Counted from the stretch's first letter, positions 45,088 to 56,919 are shown. The stretch: 64,000 bases of DNA from Leptospira dzoumogneensis (GCF_004770895.1 NZ_RQHS01000016.1:154496-218495), one strand, 5' to 3'. Numbers and translations are program-made. Notes: generated from the sequence alone by a model not told the origin.

Positions 45088-45426
45088 ATGTCTGACGAAT
45101 TCAAAATAAACGTGGATCTTGAACCTAATGTTCCGGTGATCCATATCTCTGGAGAAATTACCTCCGAGGCGGATGACGAAATTTTAGGAAAATACCAGTC
45201 CATACCCGAACAACGTAGGACCAGGGTGATTTTGAATTTTCACGGAACGTCTTACATCAATTCGGCGGGGCTTGCTACGTTGATCAGTTTGATCACCAAA
45301 GCAAGTGAATCTTCTTCTAAAATTGAATTTGCAGGTCTAAACGATCATTTCAGAAAAGTGATGGATATAGTCGGTCTTACGGATTTCGTTCTGATCCATA
45401 ACACTCTGCAAGAAGCTCTTAGTTAA
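45088..45426 (+). CDS. STAS domain anti-anti-sigma factor
   Basis: This 112-aa single-domain STAS protein has the expected phosphorylatable Ser in GTSYINSAGLATLISL. Such proteins bind anti-sigma kinases of the RsbW type and are reset by PP2C phosphatases, of which one is encoded at 6836. No RsbW gene is near. It converges on kdsB, overlapping its 3' end by four bases. Confidence 0.88.
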   Translation: MSDEFKINVDLEPNVPVIHISGEITSEADDEILGKYQSIPEQRRTRVILNFHGTSYINSAGLATLISLITKASESSSKIEFAGLNDHFRKVMDIVGLTDFVLIHNTLQEALS

Positions 45427-46166
45427 GGGATCAATCCCTTCTTCTTAAAATCCTCTACTACTAATTCCAGATCTTCGGGCGTGTCCACGCTCAATGCTGC
45501 GCGGCTTGCTATATACACTCCGATAGAATGTCCTGCTTCCATCGCTCTTAATTGTTCGAGTGATTCCGATTCTTCCAACGCGCTTGGGGGAAGATCAGGA
45601 TATCCAAGTAAGAAGTCCCTATCGTATCCGTAGATCCCCAGATGTCTGTAAGCAGGCACAGTTTTTTTAAATTGGCTAGGGATTGCGGAACGGGAGAAGT
45701 AGAGCGCTTTTCCGTTTTTATCCAGAACCACTTTGACCCTGTTCGGATCTTGGATCTCGTTTTCTTCTAATCGAACTGCTGCAGTGCTCATCGCCCAATC
45801 CGGTCTTTCTGTTTTAAGTTTTGCCACTCCGTCTATCAGTTCCGATTCTATTCCAGGTTCATCGCCTTGTATATTGATGATAATTCCTGAGTCGGGATAT
45901 TTGAGTGCGACTTCTCTAATTCGATCCGTTCCGGAAGGATGATCTGGAGAAGTCATTACCGCCTTACCGCCATGATCCGAAACGATCTGTAAGATCCTTT
46001 CGTCGTCGGTAGCAACTACTACATCATGAAGAAGAGAAGACTTTAGAGAATTTTTATATGTCCAAGCGATCATAGGAAGGTCCCCGATCTTGGCCAATGG
46101 TTTGCCGGGAAATCGGGAACTTCCGTATCTTGCAGGTATGACCCCTAGGATTTTCGATTTTGTCAT
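45423..46166 (-). CDS. kdsB: 3-deoxy-manno-octulosonate cytidylyltransferase
   Basis: This 247-aa protein activates Kdo with CTP for lipopolysaccharide inner core synthesis in the cytoplasm. Hallmarks are IPARYGSSRFPGKPLAKIG at the N-terminus, VATDDERI, SPDHPSGTDRIRE and NIQGDEPGIE. Its ATG shares one base with the fliL stop (TGATG), so it is translationally coupled to flagellar genes, an odd pairing that may only reflect operon packing. Confidence 0.93.
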   Translation of the reverse strand: MTKSKILGVIPARYGSSRFPGKPLAKIGDLPMIAWTYKNSLKSSLLHDVVVATDDERILQIVSDHGGKAVMTSPDHPSGTDRIREVALKYPDSGIIINIQGDEPGIESELIDGVAKLKTERPDWAMSTAAVRLEENEIQDPNRVKVVLDKNGKALYFSRSAIPSQFKKTVPAYRHLGIYGYDRDFLLGYPDLPPSALEESESLEQLRAMEAGHSIGVYIASRAALSVDTPEDLELVVEDFKKKGLIP

Positions 46167-46690
46167 CAGTTGACGATAAATTCTGTGAAGTAAACTTCTT
46201 GGATCTTTCCGTCGGAGAGGATATGATTGATCTGAGCCTTGATCTCTTCTCTCAAATCCAATTGATCTTCGACGTCTATCAGATCGTCCTTGGTTTTTCT
46301 TCCTATAATTAGGTTTACCAAGTCTCTCATCTGAGCGATCCTTTCCGCAAGTTCCGCAGTGATCTTAGCATCATCTCTTGCTACTCCGAAAGATAATTTC
46401 ATCTTTACGAAGTGTGTTTCCCCTTTATCCGCAGTGTTGATCCTGAACTCTTCCTGGAATTGGAAGGTCATTAATGGCGGAGGGGGTTTTACTAAAGCCA
46501 CGTTTTTCATTTCACGGAAAGTGCTAGTCGCCGCCTGTTTCGCAACAAACATGGAAACAAGTACAACTATTATAATTCCGAATACGGCACCGGCAATATA
46601 GATCAGCCATTTGATGAGCGGAGACGAGCCGGCGCCGGCATCCGCCGCGGGTAAACCGCCTTCTTCCTCGTCTATTTCGGGATCGCCCAT
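46166..46690 (-). CDS. fliL: Flagellar basal body-associated protein FliL
   Basis: This 174-aa protein has an N-terminal cytoplasmic stretch, one membrane helix (WLIYIAGAVFGIIIVVLVSMFV) and a periplasmic FliL domain with FRINTADKGETHFVKMKLSFGVA and a C-terminal KIQEVYFTEFIVN. FliL surrounds the stator and aids torque. It sits 21 bp after motB, as in many spirochaetes. Confidence 0.93.
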   Translation of the reverse strand: MGDPEIDEEEGGLPAADAGAGSSPLIKWLIYIAGAVFGIIIVVLVSMFVAKQAATSTFREMKNVALVKPPPPLMTFQFQEEFRINTADKGETHFVKMKLSFGVARDDAKITAELAERIAQMRDLVNLIIGRKTKDDLIDVEDQLDLREEIKAQINHILSDGKIQEVYFTEFIVN

Positions 46691-46711
46691 GGGTATTCTC
46701 CTTTTACTCTA

Positions 46712-47539
46712 CTATAATCCACTTTCGGTGGAAGTTTCCGAACCAGGAACTCGGCTCTTAGGCAGGCCGAAGTTGGATTCGTATTCACTTCGTTTGGTGG
46801 ATTTTTCCGTTAAGATTACGATATCAATTCTTCTATTGAATGCTTTTGCTTCCGGAGTTCCTTGGTTCTCCACGACCAGAGGTCTATAAGATCCGAAACT
46901 CACTGCTTGGAACCAACTAGGATCCAACTTTCCTACTCCGACAACATAATCGGTGGAGTTGATCGCTCTTGCTCCTGCAAGATCCCAATTGTTTAAATAT
47001 GTTCTTTCTTCCCTGTTTGGATTCGCGCCGGGAAGTACTGCATCAGCGTCGCAGTGACCTTCTACCCGTACAAATCTTTCGAGTCCTTTGATGAGTCCGC
47101 TGGCTTTTTTTAATGTACCTTTGATCGGTTCCTGCAAGATTGCGGAGCCTGGATTAAAATAATCTGCCCCTACTAAGCTGATCACAAGACCTCTTTCGTC
47201 TTCCGTTACTCTCACTTTCCCAGCTTCTATCTCAGGTTTGAATAATTCCGTAGCGGTCTTCTTGGATTTAGAAAGTGCCTTTCCTGTGGTCATGGAAGGA
47301 AGACTTTCTATATTCATTCCCATCTCTTCCAATTTTCCTTTGGAAAGAGTTTGTCCACCGTCAAAAAAACCGGTAGTGGTCTTGAACGCGGATAGAATGA
47401 TCTGCATCTCTATCGCGTTCGTTTTACCTGTACGGTATAACATAATGAAGAAGCAAAGAAGAAGCGTAACCATGTCTCCATAAGTAAGCATGTACTCTGG
47501 AATATTCTGGATACATTCTGGACATTTCTGTTTTGCCAT
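46712..47539 (-). CDS. motB: Flagellar stator protein MotB
   Basis: This 275-aa protein has the MotB plug and helix (LTYGDMVTLLLCFFIMLY) with the proton-binding Asp at about residue 22. The periplasmic OmpA-like peptidoglycan-binding domain has VRVEGHCDAD and FNRRIDIVIL. The CPEC start is typical of spirochaetal MotB. It follows motA by 21 bp and forms the MotA-MotB stator. Confidence 0.95.
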   Translation of the reverse strand: MAKQKCPECIQNIPEYMLTYGDMVTLLLCFFIMLYRTGKTNAIEMQIILSAFKTTTGFFDGGQTLSKGKLEEMGMNIESLPSMTTGKALSKSKKTATELFKPEIEAGKVRVTEDERGLVISLVGADYFNPGSAILQEPIKGTLKKASGLIKGLERFVRVEGHCDADAVLPGANPNREERTYLNNWDLAGARAINSTDYVVGVGKLDPSWFQAVSFGSYRPLVVENQGTPEAKAFNRRIDIVILTEKSTKRSEYESNFGLPKSRVPGSETSTESGL

Positions 47540-47560
47540 ATTCTTCTTCCGAAATAAATC

Positions 47561-48343
<783 letters not shown>

Positions 48344-48349
48344 TGTAGT

Positions 48350-48574
48350 TTAATCTGCCCTCTTAAATTGATCCGGCGCGGAACCCAAAGGAAACACCAG
48401 CACTCGTTTTTTGAACTCCAAAATTTTTTCGATCACTTCGGGTATACTTTCCTGGACCACATATTTTCTATCATTAGACAAAGTGATCGTAGTATCCGGA
48501 TTAGCTTCGATACATTCTATATGAGAGGCGTTCAGAACGAATTCAGTTCCTTTTAATCTATGTAAAGTAATCAA
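48350..48574 (-). CDS. flbD: Flagellar protein FlbD
   Basis: This 74-aa protein matches FlbD: MITLHRLKGTEFVLNASHIECIEANPDTTITLSNDRKYVV with a helix EVIEKILEFKKRV. The role is poorly understood, but it is regularly found before motA in spirochaetes and Bacillota. Its start overlaps the glycosyltransferase stop by four bases. Confidence 0.9.
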   Translation of the reverse strand: MITLHRLKGTEFVLNASHIECIEANPDTTITLSNDRKYVVQESIPEVIEKILEFKKRVLVFPLGSAPDQFKRAD

Positions 48575-49674
48575 ACGCCCCTCCTTTTTCCAGAGTTCTT
48601 GTTTATAGTCTCGACCGTCTTTTGGATTTGGATGATGAATTTTTCCTCCGTAAAACGGTTTACCGAGGCCTGAAAGTCCTTAGTTTTCCATTCTTTTCGG
48701 TCGGATTCCTTTATGGCCGAGTTCAATGCCTCTACTGTTTGCTCTTTGAAGAATAGCCCGGTCTTTCCGGAGGCAACCGTTTCCAAGGCCCCACCTTTCG
48801 CATAAGCTAGAACAGGAGTACAATACCCCTGGGCCTCGACAGGTGCGATCCCGAAATCTTCCATCCCGGGAAAAATGAATGTCTTTGCCTTGGCCATATA
48901 CTCTTGCACTTCGTTTCTCGGCCTATGAGGTAGGATCTCCACATTAGGGGGAAGATCTTTTATAAGTTTCTTATATTCTTGGCCGCTTCCTAAAATTTTA
49001 AGAGATCTACCATTCTTTCGATATGCTTCTATCGCCAAGTCGATCCGCTTATAAGGAGCGAATGCGGAAACGATCAGGTCGAAGTTTTCCTTCTTCTCCG
49101 CTTTGACCTGAAACCCTTTAGGCAAACAAGGAGGATACACTACCTCGGAATCTCTTCTATAGAATTTTTGGATCCTTCTCGCTACGAACTCGGAGTTACA
49201 TAAGAATGAATCCACTCTATTGGAAGAAACAGAATCCCAGTTGCGAAGATAATTGGAAACAAGTTGGAATGCGAAAAACTTCAGGCCGCTTCTCGCAGGA
49301 AAATAATCATAATACAGATCCCAAACATATCTCATGGGAGAATGTACATAGCTGATATGGATCGCGTCCGGATCGGGGATTATACCTTTTGCAACACAAT
49401 GAGAAGAAGATAGGATCAGATCATATCCTCTTAGATCCAAGGATTCTATCGCGGTGGGAAATAAAGGAAGATACCAACGGTATTTGGATTTGAAAGGAAG
49501 ACTATCAGTGAATGCCGTTACGATCTTTCTATTTTCTATTCTTTCGTTTAATTTTCCTTTTTCATAAAAAAGGGTAAATAGATCCGCATCCGGAAATACT
49601 TTAAGGATAGAATCGAGTACGATCTCTCCTCCCCTCATTCCATTCAGCCAATCATGGATCACTGCGACTTTCAT
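48571..49674 (-). CDS. GT4 family glycosyltransferase
   Basis: This is a 367-aa GT-B enzyme. The N-terminus HDWLNGMRGGEIVLDSI is the acceptor side and the donor-side motif is FIFPGMEDFGIAPVEAQGYCTPVLAYAKGGALETV, with the E-x7-E pattern of GT4. It resembles mannosyltransferase-type enzymes of surface polysaccharide synthesis. It precedes flbD with a 4-bp overlap, so the flagellar stator genes share a transcript with an envelope glycan gene. Confidence 0.88.
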   Translation of the reverse strand: MKVAVIHDWLNGMRGGEIVLDSILKVFPDADLFTLFYEKGKLNERIENRKIVTAFTDSLPFKSKYRWYLPLFPTAIESLDLRGYDLILSSSHCVAKGIIPDPDAIHISYVHSPMRYVWDLYYDYFPARSGLKFFAFQLVSNYLRNWDSVSSNRVDSFLCNSEFVARRIQKFYRRDSEVVYPPCLPKGFQVKAEKKENFDLIVSAFAPYKRIDLAIEAYRKNGRSLKILGSGQEYKKLIKDLPPNVEILPHRPRNEVQEYMAKAKTFIFPGMEDFGIAPVEAQGYCTPVLAYAKGGALETVASGKTGLFFKEQTVEALNSAIKESDRKEWKTKDFQASVNRFTEEKFIIQIQKTVETINKNSGKRRGV

Positions 49675-49738
49675 AGATACTAGGATCGGCAGGGTAGCTT
49701 AGTTTGTCCCCGCCTTTTCGGAGCGGTTCCTGGTGGAG

Positions 49739-50542
49739 TTATAGTTTGTTCAGATAGAAATCGCTGGAAATCCCACCGATGATGGTGGTCCTACGATATA
49801 AATTGATGGAGAAAGGGATAGGAGCACTTCTTTCTATCTTGCGGTATCCTTCAACGTACCTTCTCGCATCGTCTCCTAAAATTCTCATATCGGTCAATGT
49901 TTCTGCCAGATTATCGTAGGTATCCGGATCATTGATAAATCTTGGGACGGAGCCGTTACTACTTTTGAGTTTATAAGAGATCTCTTCCATATTTGCGAAC
50001 ATCAAAGTGATATCTTGTTTATTCTCTCGGATCACACCCGTGGAAGCCGCAAAAAAGTCGTCATAGTATCTGGCAGAAGGAGCGAAGTCCGGACGAAAAC
50101 CATCTTCTTCTTTGTATGTAGGTTTGAAGAATGTCTGTTTGGAATTTTCTTCCGCATTCCCAGGATTGATATCTATGGTCCGACCGGAAAGTACGGTAGC
50201 TGTCCTAAAACTGATATCGTAGTTTGAATACAATGTGATGGGCTCCGCAAGACGGATCGTGATCTCCACCGCCTTGGTCCTGTTCTTGTCCAAAAATCTT
50301 TTGTCGGGAACTTCTTCTATCCCGACCACATCCACATCTCGAACGATTCCCCTTTCTAATCCTAAAATACTGACTGGAGTTCCAGGACGGATCCCTTGGG
50401 ACTTAGGATAATAAATTTTTAAAGTATAAGGATAATCTTCTTCGGAACCGGATCTCTCGATCACGGATTGGTATAAGAGTACGAAAAAAGCACAAAAGAA
50501 AACGAAACCTAGATGTATGGGAGAAGGGATCGGGAATTTCAT
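49739..50542 (-). CDS. MCE/MlaD domain membrane-anchored protein
   Basis: This 267-aa protein has an N-terminal membrane helix ([18 protein letters not shown]) and an MCE domain ([32 protein letters not shown]). MCE proteins ferry phospholipids between membranes with an MlaFE transporter; no such genes are adjacent. The domain is followed by an extension of about 100 residues. It is divergent from ftsQ. Confidence 0.85.
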   Translation of the reverse strand: MKFPIPSPIHLGFVFFCAFFVLLYQSVIERSGSEEDYPYTLKIYYPKSQGIRPGTPVSILGLERGIVRDVDVVGIEEVPDKRFLDKNRTKAVEITIRLAEPITLYSNYDISFRTATVLSGRTIDINPGNAEENSKQTFFKPTYKEEDGFRPDFAPSARYYDDFFAASTGVIRENKQDITLMFANMEEISYKLKSSNGSVPRFINDPDTYDNLAETLTDMRILGDDARRYVEGYRKIERSAPIPFSINLYRRTTIIGGISSDFYLNKL

Positions 50543-50678
50543 ACTTTCTTCTATTAGAAACTTCGGCTTTGGATTCGGATCAACTAAATCCTTCTAAATC
50601 AAAAATAGATGGGCGAAATTTTGGAGAATTTCCCGATAATTCTAGGGGAAAGGAAGAAAAAACCTGCTCAAAACGCCT

Positions 50679-51422
50679 ATGAGACATAATATAATTGACT
50701 TTTTGAAAGAATCCGTTCAAAAAAGAACGAGTTGGTGGCTTCTGGCCTTCCTCTTTCTATTGGCGAGCACTTTAGGTTGGGGATTTAGAAGGGGTTCCCT
50801 TCCCCAGGAGTTGAACAAACTCATACTGACAGGACACGAAACTCTTAGAACGGAAGAAATAGTTCAGATCATGGGTATCCAACCGGGAACCTCTTTCGAA
50901 AATTACGACCTCGGCCAAATGGAACACCGACTTACCTCACATCCCAGAATCAAATCCGCACATTTGGAAAAAAAAACGGACGACCAATTATTGGTGGAGA
51001 TCACTGAAAGAAAACCGAATTACCTTGTGAACTCAGACGGTCATCTTTTTGAAATAGATCCTGATCTCAAAATAATTTCCATGGATGATGTTAGAAGCCA
51101 AGGACTCACCGTTCTTTCCGGAACATTTCCAAGAGAAAAAGGAGAAGTGATCGGTGCTGCATTCAAAGATCTTCATACTTCTGTGGAGAATGCATTTCGT
51201 TCTTATCCTGCATTGAAGACCCGCATCTCCGAAGTATCCTTGCATGAAGACGGAGAAATTTTTGTCTACGCGGACACTCCTCTGTCCGTTCGTGTGCAAG
51301 TCGGGACCTTATTCCAAACGGAACAGGTCAGAAAGTTATACGCTGTATTAGCATATCTTGAAAAAGAAAAAGTCCGCCCCAAACTCGTGGACATACGAGG
51401 AGAAGACGCGGTCTACCATTAA
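50679..51422 (+). CDS. ftsQ: Cell division protein FtsQ
   Basis: This 247-aa protein has one membrane helix ([18 protein letters not shown]) followed by a POTRA domain ([33 protein letters not shown]) and the beta domain. It belongs to the FtsQBL divisome bridge. The ftsA gene starts 4 bp after the stop, giving the usual ftsQ-ftsA-ftsZ order. Confidence 0.9.
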   Translation: MRHNIIDFLKESVQKRTSWWLLAFLFLLASTLGWGFRRGSLPQELNKLILTGHETLRTEEIVQIMGIQPGTSFENYDLGQMEHRLTSHPRIKSAHLEKKTDDQLLVEITERKPNYLVNSDGHLFEIDPDLKIISMDDVRSQGLTVLSGTFPREKGEVIGAAFKDLHTSVENAFRSYPALKTRISEVSLHEDGEIFVYADTPLSVRVQVGTLFQTEQVRKLYAVLAYLEKEKVRPKLVDIRGEDAVYH

Positions 51423-51426
51423 GAAT

Positions 51427-52653
51427 ATGGAATCTTCTGAAAGAATCATAGTCTCTCTGGATCTGGGATCGGCACTTACAAAAGTGGTGGTAGGACGTCC
51501 TATCTCCGAATACGAAACTGAAATTATCGGAACAGGAATGTTCCCTTCTTCCGGGATCAAAAACGGATCCATTATCAATATAGAAGCAACCACTCGTTCC
51601 ATCATAGAAGCAGTGAGCGAAGCGGAACTTATGTGCGGACAAGAGATAGGTTATGTAGTTGTAAACGTCACTGGCAAATCCGTTCGTGCAGACAATTCCA
51701 AAGGAGTCGTTGCGATCACCAACAGAGATAGAGTCGTAACCGAGCCCGATATAGTTAGAGTGATAGAAGCCGCACAGGCAGTTCGAGTTCCTGCCGACCA
51801 AGAAATTTTACATGTTCTTTCCAAAGAATTTTCCGTAGACGATCAAACTTCCATCAAAGATCCGATCGGAATGACAGGAGTTCGTTTAGAAGCGGAAGTT
51901 CATATAGTCACAGCAGGTCTAACAGCACTTCATAATTTAGAAAAATGTATTGAAGCAGCCGGCTTGGCGGAAGAGACAAGAGTTCTTTCAAGTTTAGCTT
52001 CTTCAGATGCAGTTTTAACTTCCGGCGAAAAAGATCTGGGAACTGCAGTATTAGACATCGGCGCAGGGATCTGTGATCTGATCGTTTATGTGGATGGGGG
52101 GATCGCTTATTCTTCCGTAATTCCATTCGGTGGATATAATGTTACTTCCGATCTTTCCATCGGTTTAAAGACTACGATCGAGACCGCAGAGCTGGTTAAA
52201 AAAAGATTCGGTCATTGTTCCTTAGAAGAAATAGATCCGACCGAAACAGTAGAGATACCACCAATCAGCGGAAGACCTGCCAGAGCTGTTCTTAGAGAAG
52301 AATTAGTCCATGTAATCGAACCTCGTATGAGGGAAATTTTCGAAATGGTGGATGCGGAACTCATCAAGTCCGGAAAAAAATCATTTCTCGCTGGGGGAGT
52401 CATCCTCACTGGCGGAGGAAGCCTTTTAGAAGGAATAGAAAGTCTGGCGGAAGATGTATTTCGTCTAACGGTAACTCGCGCAAGACCCGCGGGGCTCTCC
52501 GGACTTTCGGATAGAGTATCTTCTCCTGAATTTGCTACCGCAGTCGGACTTATCAAATACGCCTCCAGATTAGGGGATATGGAAAGAAAATCCCAGGACA
52601 GAAGCGAAACCTGGAGCAAAAAAATTCGGAGATGGATAGAGGAAAACCTCTAA
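51427..52653 (+). CDS. ftsA: Cell division protein FtsA
   Basis: This 408-aa actin-like ATPase anchors FtsZ to the membrane. Visible are [15 protein letters not shown] (phosphate 1), the SHS2-domain start [30 protein letters not shown] (phosphate 2), [15 protein letters not shown] (adenosine motif) and an amphipathic C-terminus ([13 protein letters not shown]). I start at the ATG at 51427, after the ftsQ stop; the frame extends upstream only within ftsQ. Confidence 0.94.
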   Translation: MESSERIIVSLDLGSALTKVVVGRPISEYETEIIGTGMFPSSGIKNGSIINIEATTRSIIEAVSEAELMCGQEIGYVVVNVTGKSVRADNSKGVVAITNRDRVVTEPDIVRVIEAAQAVRVPADQEILHVLSKEFSVDDQTSIKDPIGMTGVRLEAEVHIVTAGLTALHNLEKCIEAAGLAEETRVLSSLASSDAVLTSGEKDLGTAVLDIGAGICDLIVYVDGGIAYSSVIPFGGYNVTSDLSIGLKTTIETAELVKKRFGHCSLEEIDPTETVEIPPISGRPARAVLREELVHVIEPRMREIFEMVDAELIKSGKKSFLAGGVILTGGGSLLEGIESLAEDVFRLTVTRARPAGLSGLSDRVSSPEFATAVGLIKYASRLGDMERKSQDRSETWSKKIRRWIEENL

Positions 52654-52663
52654 GGGAGCGATC

Positions 52664-53851
52664 ATGTTACGTTTCGAAGAAGAAGAAAAATCAAACCCTG
52701 CTATTATTAAAGTTTTAGGGATCGGCGGCGGCGGAATGAACGCAGTCGCAAGAATGGCGAATTCCAGCCTAAGAGGTGTGGAATACGTTATTATGAATAC
52801 CGACGAACAGGTATTAAAACGTTCCGAGATAGAAAGTAAAATCGCATTAGGTTCCAAAACTACTAGAGGAATGGGTGCAGGGGGAGATCCTGAACTAGGC
52901 GCAAGAGCAGCGGAAGAAGACAGAGAAAAAATCGCATCCGTGATCCAAGGCGCAGACATGGTTTTTGTAACTGCAGGAATGGGAGGCGGAACCGGAACTG
53001 GCGCCGCACCTATCGTTGCAAAGATCGCAAAAGAGCAGAAATGCCTAGTAGTCGGTGTGGTCACTATTCCTTTTTCTTTCGAGGGAAAAAGAAGGATGGA
53101 ACTCGCCAAAAGAGGTATAGAACAACTTCGTTCTTATGTAGATACATTAATTTTAGTGAATAATGAATCCATCTTTCAAGTTGTAGAAAGAGATACTCCT
53201 ATCGACCAAGCATTCAGAGTGATAGATGATATTCTTTTGAACGCAGTAAGAGGGATCAGTGATATCGTAAACAATCCAGGTATCATCAACGTGGATTTCG
53301 CGGATGTAAAAGCGATCATGAGAGATACAGGTGACGCAGTCATGGGAGTGGGAGAAGGTTACGGAGAAAATAAAGTCTCCGAAGCCGTGAACTTTGCGAT
53401 CGATAACGCTCTATTAGATTCCCGCTCCATCGCAGGTGCAACTTCTCTTTTGATCAATGTTACAGGTGGAACTGATCTAACTATTTCCGATTGGAATGAA
53501 GTATCTCAGATCATCACGTCTCAAGTGGATCCTAACGCGAACATCATCATCGGTTTAACTGAAGACTCTGAGCTGGAAAAAAGAATTCGTATCACAGTGA
53601 TCGCAACCGGCTTTAATAAAAGAGCTGCAGGCATCGGATCTGTTCCTAAATTACAATCCCAACCTCAAAGGAAAGTGGTAGGACTTCCTGAAATGGAAGA
53701 ACCCCTCCAGACTTTCAAAACGGAACCGGAAAGGATCAGCAATGACCCGGAAGCATACAGGGCGCTTAAATCCAAAAGCCCTTCCGGAAACATGAAAGAA
53801 GATTATGATATTCCTGCTTTTTTGAGAAGAGGAGAAAAAGGGAGAAATTAA
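52664..53851 (+). CDS. ftsZ: Cell division GTPase FtsZ
   Basis: This 395-aa tubulin homologue has the core GGGGMNAV, the tubulin signature [18 protein letters not shown] and the T7 loop region [11 protein letters not shown]. The C-terminal peptide is [10 protein letters not shown], which binds FtsA. It starts 10 bp after ftsA with GGGAGC before the ATG. The last four bases overlap the convergent LipL41-like gene. Confidence 0.96.
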   Translation: MLRFEEEEKSNPAIIKVLGIGGGGMNAVARMANSSLRGVEYVIMNTDEQVLKRSEIESKIALGSKTTRGMGAGGDPELGARAAEEDREKIASVIQGADMVFVTAGMGGGTGTGAAPIVAKIAKEQKCLVVGVVTIPFSFEGKRRMELAKRGIEQLRSYVDTLILVNNESIFQVVERDTPIDQAFRVIDDILLNAVRGISDIVNNPGIINVDFADVKAIMRDTGDAVMGVGEGYGENKVSEAVNFAIDNALLDSRSIAGATSLLINVTGGTDLTISDWNEVSQIITSQVDPNANIIIGLTEDSELEKRIRITVIATGFNKRAAGIGSVPKLQSQPQRKVVGLPEMEEPLQTFKTEPERISNDPEAYRALKSKSPSGNMKEDYDIPAFLRRGEKGRN

Positions 53852-54924
53852 TTTTTCTCTTCGGTTGCCTCTTCTTTTATCGGAGGAGGCGCCATCAATT
53901 CTTTCAGCTCCTTTAGATAATCATCTTCCGGGCCGCCTAAACGGATCGCTTCATCATAAAACTGGATCGCCTTTTGGTAATCCCCTTCCGAAAAATAATA
54001 AGTAGCTAAATTTGCTTTGGCCGCCCAGGACTTTCCCTTTGCTTTTAGATCCGCTTTCTCCCAAGAAATTTTTGCTCTATGGAAATTCGGATTTTCTCCT
54101 GTAATCTCTTCGTATCCTTCTAAAAGAAGAGCTTCTACTTCGGGATTTTCATCTTCCGTAAAAATAGAAATATCTTCAGATTCAACTTTAGGAGAAAGCC
54201 TTCTTTGTATTTCGGAGATGGACTCATCTAACGCAGTGGAAAGAGAAGGAAGCATACTAGGACAACTAACGTCCCCTACTCCATTATAAATGATAGAAGG
54301 TTTACTGAGGATAGTCTTCATCGTTTCTCCGGAATCTATCCGGATCAAATTCGCTTCGATAGGAATATAAACTTTTCGGACACCAGTAGGCTTTACAATC
54401 GGATCATTTACAAGAGAAGAAGCGGCTCTGCTATACTGTCGATTTCTATCCTTTCCTGCAGTAGCTACTTTCAAAACCGCCAATCCAAGAGCGAGATAGT
54501 CCATTTTAGCTTCTACATAACATTGGGATTCAGGCTGTTTGACGGAAACATATAGGACTGCATCCGCACTCAATATTTCACCGATCTTTTTTCTATTCTT
54601 TTGTATTCCTTCTAAGGAAATATCTTTCACATCCAGAACATCCGACCTATCTTTCAGATCCAAAATTTTAAAATAAGAATCTTCTGAAAAACTCTCATAA
54701 ATTTTTGCAGGGACCATTAACACGAAAGAACGATTACTTTCATGGGCCCATATTTCCGAGCCCATCGGCTCCAAAGCAAACGCGACTGTCTTCACTCCAT
54801 TTAAGAAATGTTTCAAGTCCCTTCCTTCTTTTGTAGCAGGATACTTTGGATATTCTACGGTTACGGATTGGCAGGTTATAAAAACCGCGAACAAACAGAA
54901 TAGAAAGACTGAAGTGAGCCGCAT
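53848..54924 (-). CDS. LipL41-family lipoprotein
   Basis: The signal ends FITC (Cys18). The mature protein follows LipL41 along its length: [19 protein letters not shown], the middle [56 protein letters not shown] and a C-terminal TPR-like [26 protein letters not shown]. LipL41 is a major leptospiral outer-membrane lipoprotein; this is a homologue or paralogue, since no Lep chaperone gene is adjacent. It ends in an acidic tail ([12 protein letters not shown]). Confidence 0.88.
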   Translation of the reverse strand: MRLTSVFLFCLFAVFITCQSVTVEYPKYPATKEGRDLKHFLNGVKTVAFALEPMGSEIWAHESNRSFVLMVPAKIYESFSEDSYFKILDLKDRSDVLDVKDISLEGIQKNRKKIGEILSADAVLYVSVKQPESQCYVEAKMDYLALGLAVLKVATAGKDRNRQYSRAASSLVNDPIVKPTGVRKVYIPIEANLIRIDSGETMKTILSKPSIIYNGVGDVSCPSMLPSLSTALDESISEIQRRLSPKVESEDISIFTEDENPEVEALLLEGYEEITGENPNFHRAKISWEKADLKAKGKSWAAKANLATYYFSEGDYQKAIQFYDEAIRLGGPEDDYLKELKELMAPPPIKEEATEEKN

Positions 54925-54952
54925 ATCGGATCGGACCCTTTTTTAGTAAATT

Positions 54953-56083
54953 TTAGATCCCGTTTTTCACGGTTTCTTTCCTGGAATTCGCCGGTAAGAG
55001 TTCCAACAAAATCAGATGAGGCCTCGCGCCGAAGCGGATTCTTGGCGCCACATGACCTTCTGCTCCTAAACCTCTACTGACAATAATATCAGTATTTTCA
55101 TAAGCGTTCAATCCCCCGGCAGCAATATGTCGAGGAACCCTGGAAAGAGTTAAGATTGGACCGAAAAACGGAACCTGAACCTGTCCACCGTGAGTATGTC
55201 CGGCCAGGACCAGATCCACTTTTTCATTCGGTTGATGAAGAACCGAATCCGGATAATGACTGATCAGGATGGAATATATGTCTTCTGGGATCTCTCTTTT
55301 CAAACTCCAGATCAAAGTTTTATTCCTATAATCAGGCAAACCGAGTCCGATCAAACCGATCTTATTTTTCCCGACTTGAAGAACCTTAGATTTTCGGTCC
55401 CAGAGAACAGATCCGCTCTTAGAAGAAAAATCAGTATAACGCAATATATGATCCACATCGCCTGTAACAAAAAAGAATCCATTATTATATTTGAATTCTT
55501 TCAGATAAGAAGTGACGATCGGATACAAGGAGACATGATTCATCACATCGCCTGTGAACAATATCAGATCCGGTTGGAAACGATTCGCCTCTTCTCTAAC
55601 TTTTAAGTGCAGGTCTCTAATATCATCCGTTTGCAGATCCGAAATATGTACAATTTTGATGGGAGAAATTATCTTATCCGATCGGATCAGGATACGTTCC
55701 ACATCCAGATGATTCGGTTCCCAAACTTCGGAGTAAAATTTAATACCAACCAAAAAGATAGAAACGAATAAGAAAACAATTCTCTTAGAAAATACGAAAT
55801 GAACTAAACCAAACAGAGGCAGAGCGATCGTAAGAACGGTCCAAGCAATTCTAACTCGAATAAAAGAGCTTACATCCAAAAAGAACGGAACCGTAAACGC
55901 AAGAATCAGATAGATGAATGTAAGAATTAAAAATTTTTTAAAAAAGGAAAGATCCCATTCTTTTGAAAAGACAAACTTTCTCTTATTCCCCAAAAACAGA
56001 AACAGGAACAATGTAAATGTGATAATTACTAAAACATCTATTATAAAATTGGATTTTGAATACGCATTCAGATAAAAATTCAT
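54953..56083 (-). CDS. Membrane-anchored metallophosphoesterase
   Basis: I start at the ATG at 56083, overlapping the upstream transporter stop as ATGA. About four N-terminal membrane helices precede a calcineurin-like phosphoesterase domain: KIVHISDLQTDD, FTGDVMNH, ISHYPD, and LAGHTHGGQVQVP supply the metal-binding Asp, Asn and His residues. It resembles YkuE-type enzymes, which act on lipid-linked or UDP-lipid phosphates. It is the last gene of a map-linked operon. Confidence 0.88.
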   Translation of the reverse strand: MNFYLNAYSKSNFIIDVLVIITFTLFLFLFLGNKRKFVFSKEWDLSFFKKFLILTFIYLILAFTVPFFLDVSSFIRVRIAWTVLTIALPLFGLVHFVFSKRIVFLFVSIFLVGIKFYSEVWEPNHLDVERILIRSDKIISPIKIVHISDLQTDDIRDLHLKVREEANRFQPDLILFTGDVMNHVSLYPIVTSYLKEFKYNNGFFFVTGDVDHILRYTDFSSKSGSVLWDRKSKVLQVGKNKIGLIGLGLPDYRNKTLIWSLKREIPEDIYSILISHYPDSVLHQPNEKVDLVLAGHTHGGQVQVPFFGPILTLSRVPRHIAAGGLNAYENTDIIVSRGLGAEGHVAPRIRFGARPHLILLELLPANSRKETVKNGI

Positions 56084-56916
56084 ATTTGGATCTTCTTCTT
56101 TCCGTTCCAAAATTCCGCGACAATTGCGCTTAATAAATACATTACGGTCCCATACATAAGAACAGTAAGTAATGTTTCACTTTGTTTGATATGAAGTTCT
56201 GCGAGAAGTAAAGCCAAGGATAGACTTCTGATCCCGGAAACCATCGACAAGGAAGCTCTTACTTCTTGAGTAGAATTGAACAAAAAGATCCCGGGAAGAA
56301 GAGAAAGCCCTACCGCAACAGCGGCACCGATCCAAGCAATCCAGCCTAGACTCAGTGCATATTCTCCGTATTGAAAGATCAAAAGTAAAATTGATAATAC
56401 TAAACAGAAACTGCTGAACCTTTCCACCCAAGGAGCGATCGGATCGGAAAATTTAGGAAAAAAATATTTGCTTAAGAGTCCTAGAAGTAACGGCAGACCC
56501 TGCAAAAAGGTCCCGATCAAAAAAAGTTTCAGGAAAAGATCGAAATCGAATCCGGAACCACCTTGGTAGATGGAGAAGATCAAAGGAGTGAGAATGGTAT
56601 TCGCACCGTTCAATAGCGCGATTAACATTCCGCCCAACGCGGGGTTCCCTTTTGCCCTTAAAACGAATAATCCCCCGGACGCTCCTCCGGGAGAAGCGGC
56701 ACAAAGAAAAATTGCCGCGAATACAAACTCGGATACTCCTAAAAGTTTTCCCGAAAAAAATACCGAAACAGGAAGTATCCCAAAATTCCAAAAGAATGCG
56801 AATATTAGGATCGGAACAAATTTAGACCAAGAGCCCAATTCTTTTTTTTCTATCCGCAACCCCAAACCGTACATGGAGGAAAGGGAAAGAAGGATGAGCA
56901 CGATCCGTATTAACAT
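56080..56916 (-). CDS. Bile acid:sodium symporter-like membrane transporter
   Basis: This 278-aa protein has about nine membrane helices. The motif FLCAASPGGASGGLFVLRAKGN matches the conserved PGG region of the BASS/SBF family. Substrates in bacteria include bile acids, pantothenate and keto acids, so none is assigned. It starts 3 bp after the upstream membrane protein and overlaps the metallophosphoesterase by four bases. Confidence 0.8.
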   Translation of the reverse strand: MLIRIVLILLSLSSMYGLGLRIEKKELGSWSKFVPILIFAFFWNFGILPVSVFFSGKLLGVSEFVFAAIFLCAASPGGASGGLFVLRAKGNPALGGMLIALLNGANTILTPLIFSIYQGGSGFDFDLFLKLFLIGTFLQGLPLLLGLLSKYFFPKFSDPIAPWVERFSSFCLVLSILLLIFQYGEYALSLGWIAWIGAAVAVGLSLLPGIFLFNSTQEVRASLSMVSGIRSLSLALLLAELHIKQSETLLTVLMYGTVMYLLSAIVAEFWNGKKKIQI

Positions 56917-56919
56917 TTT

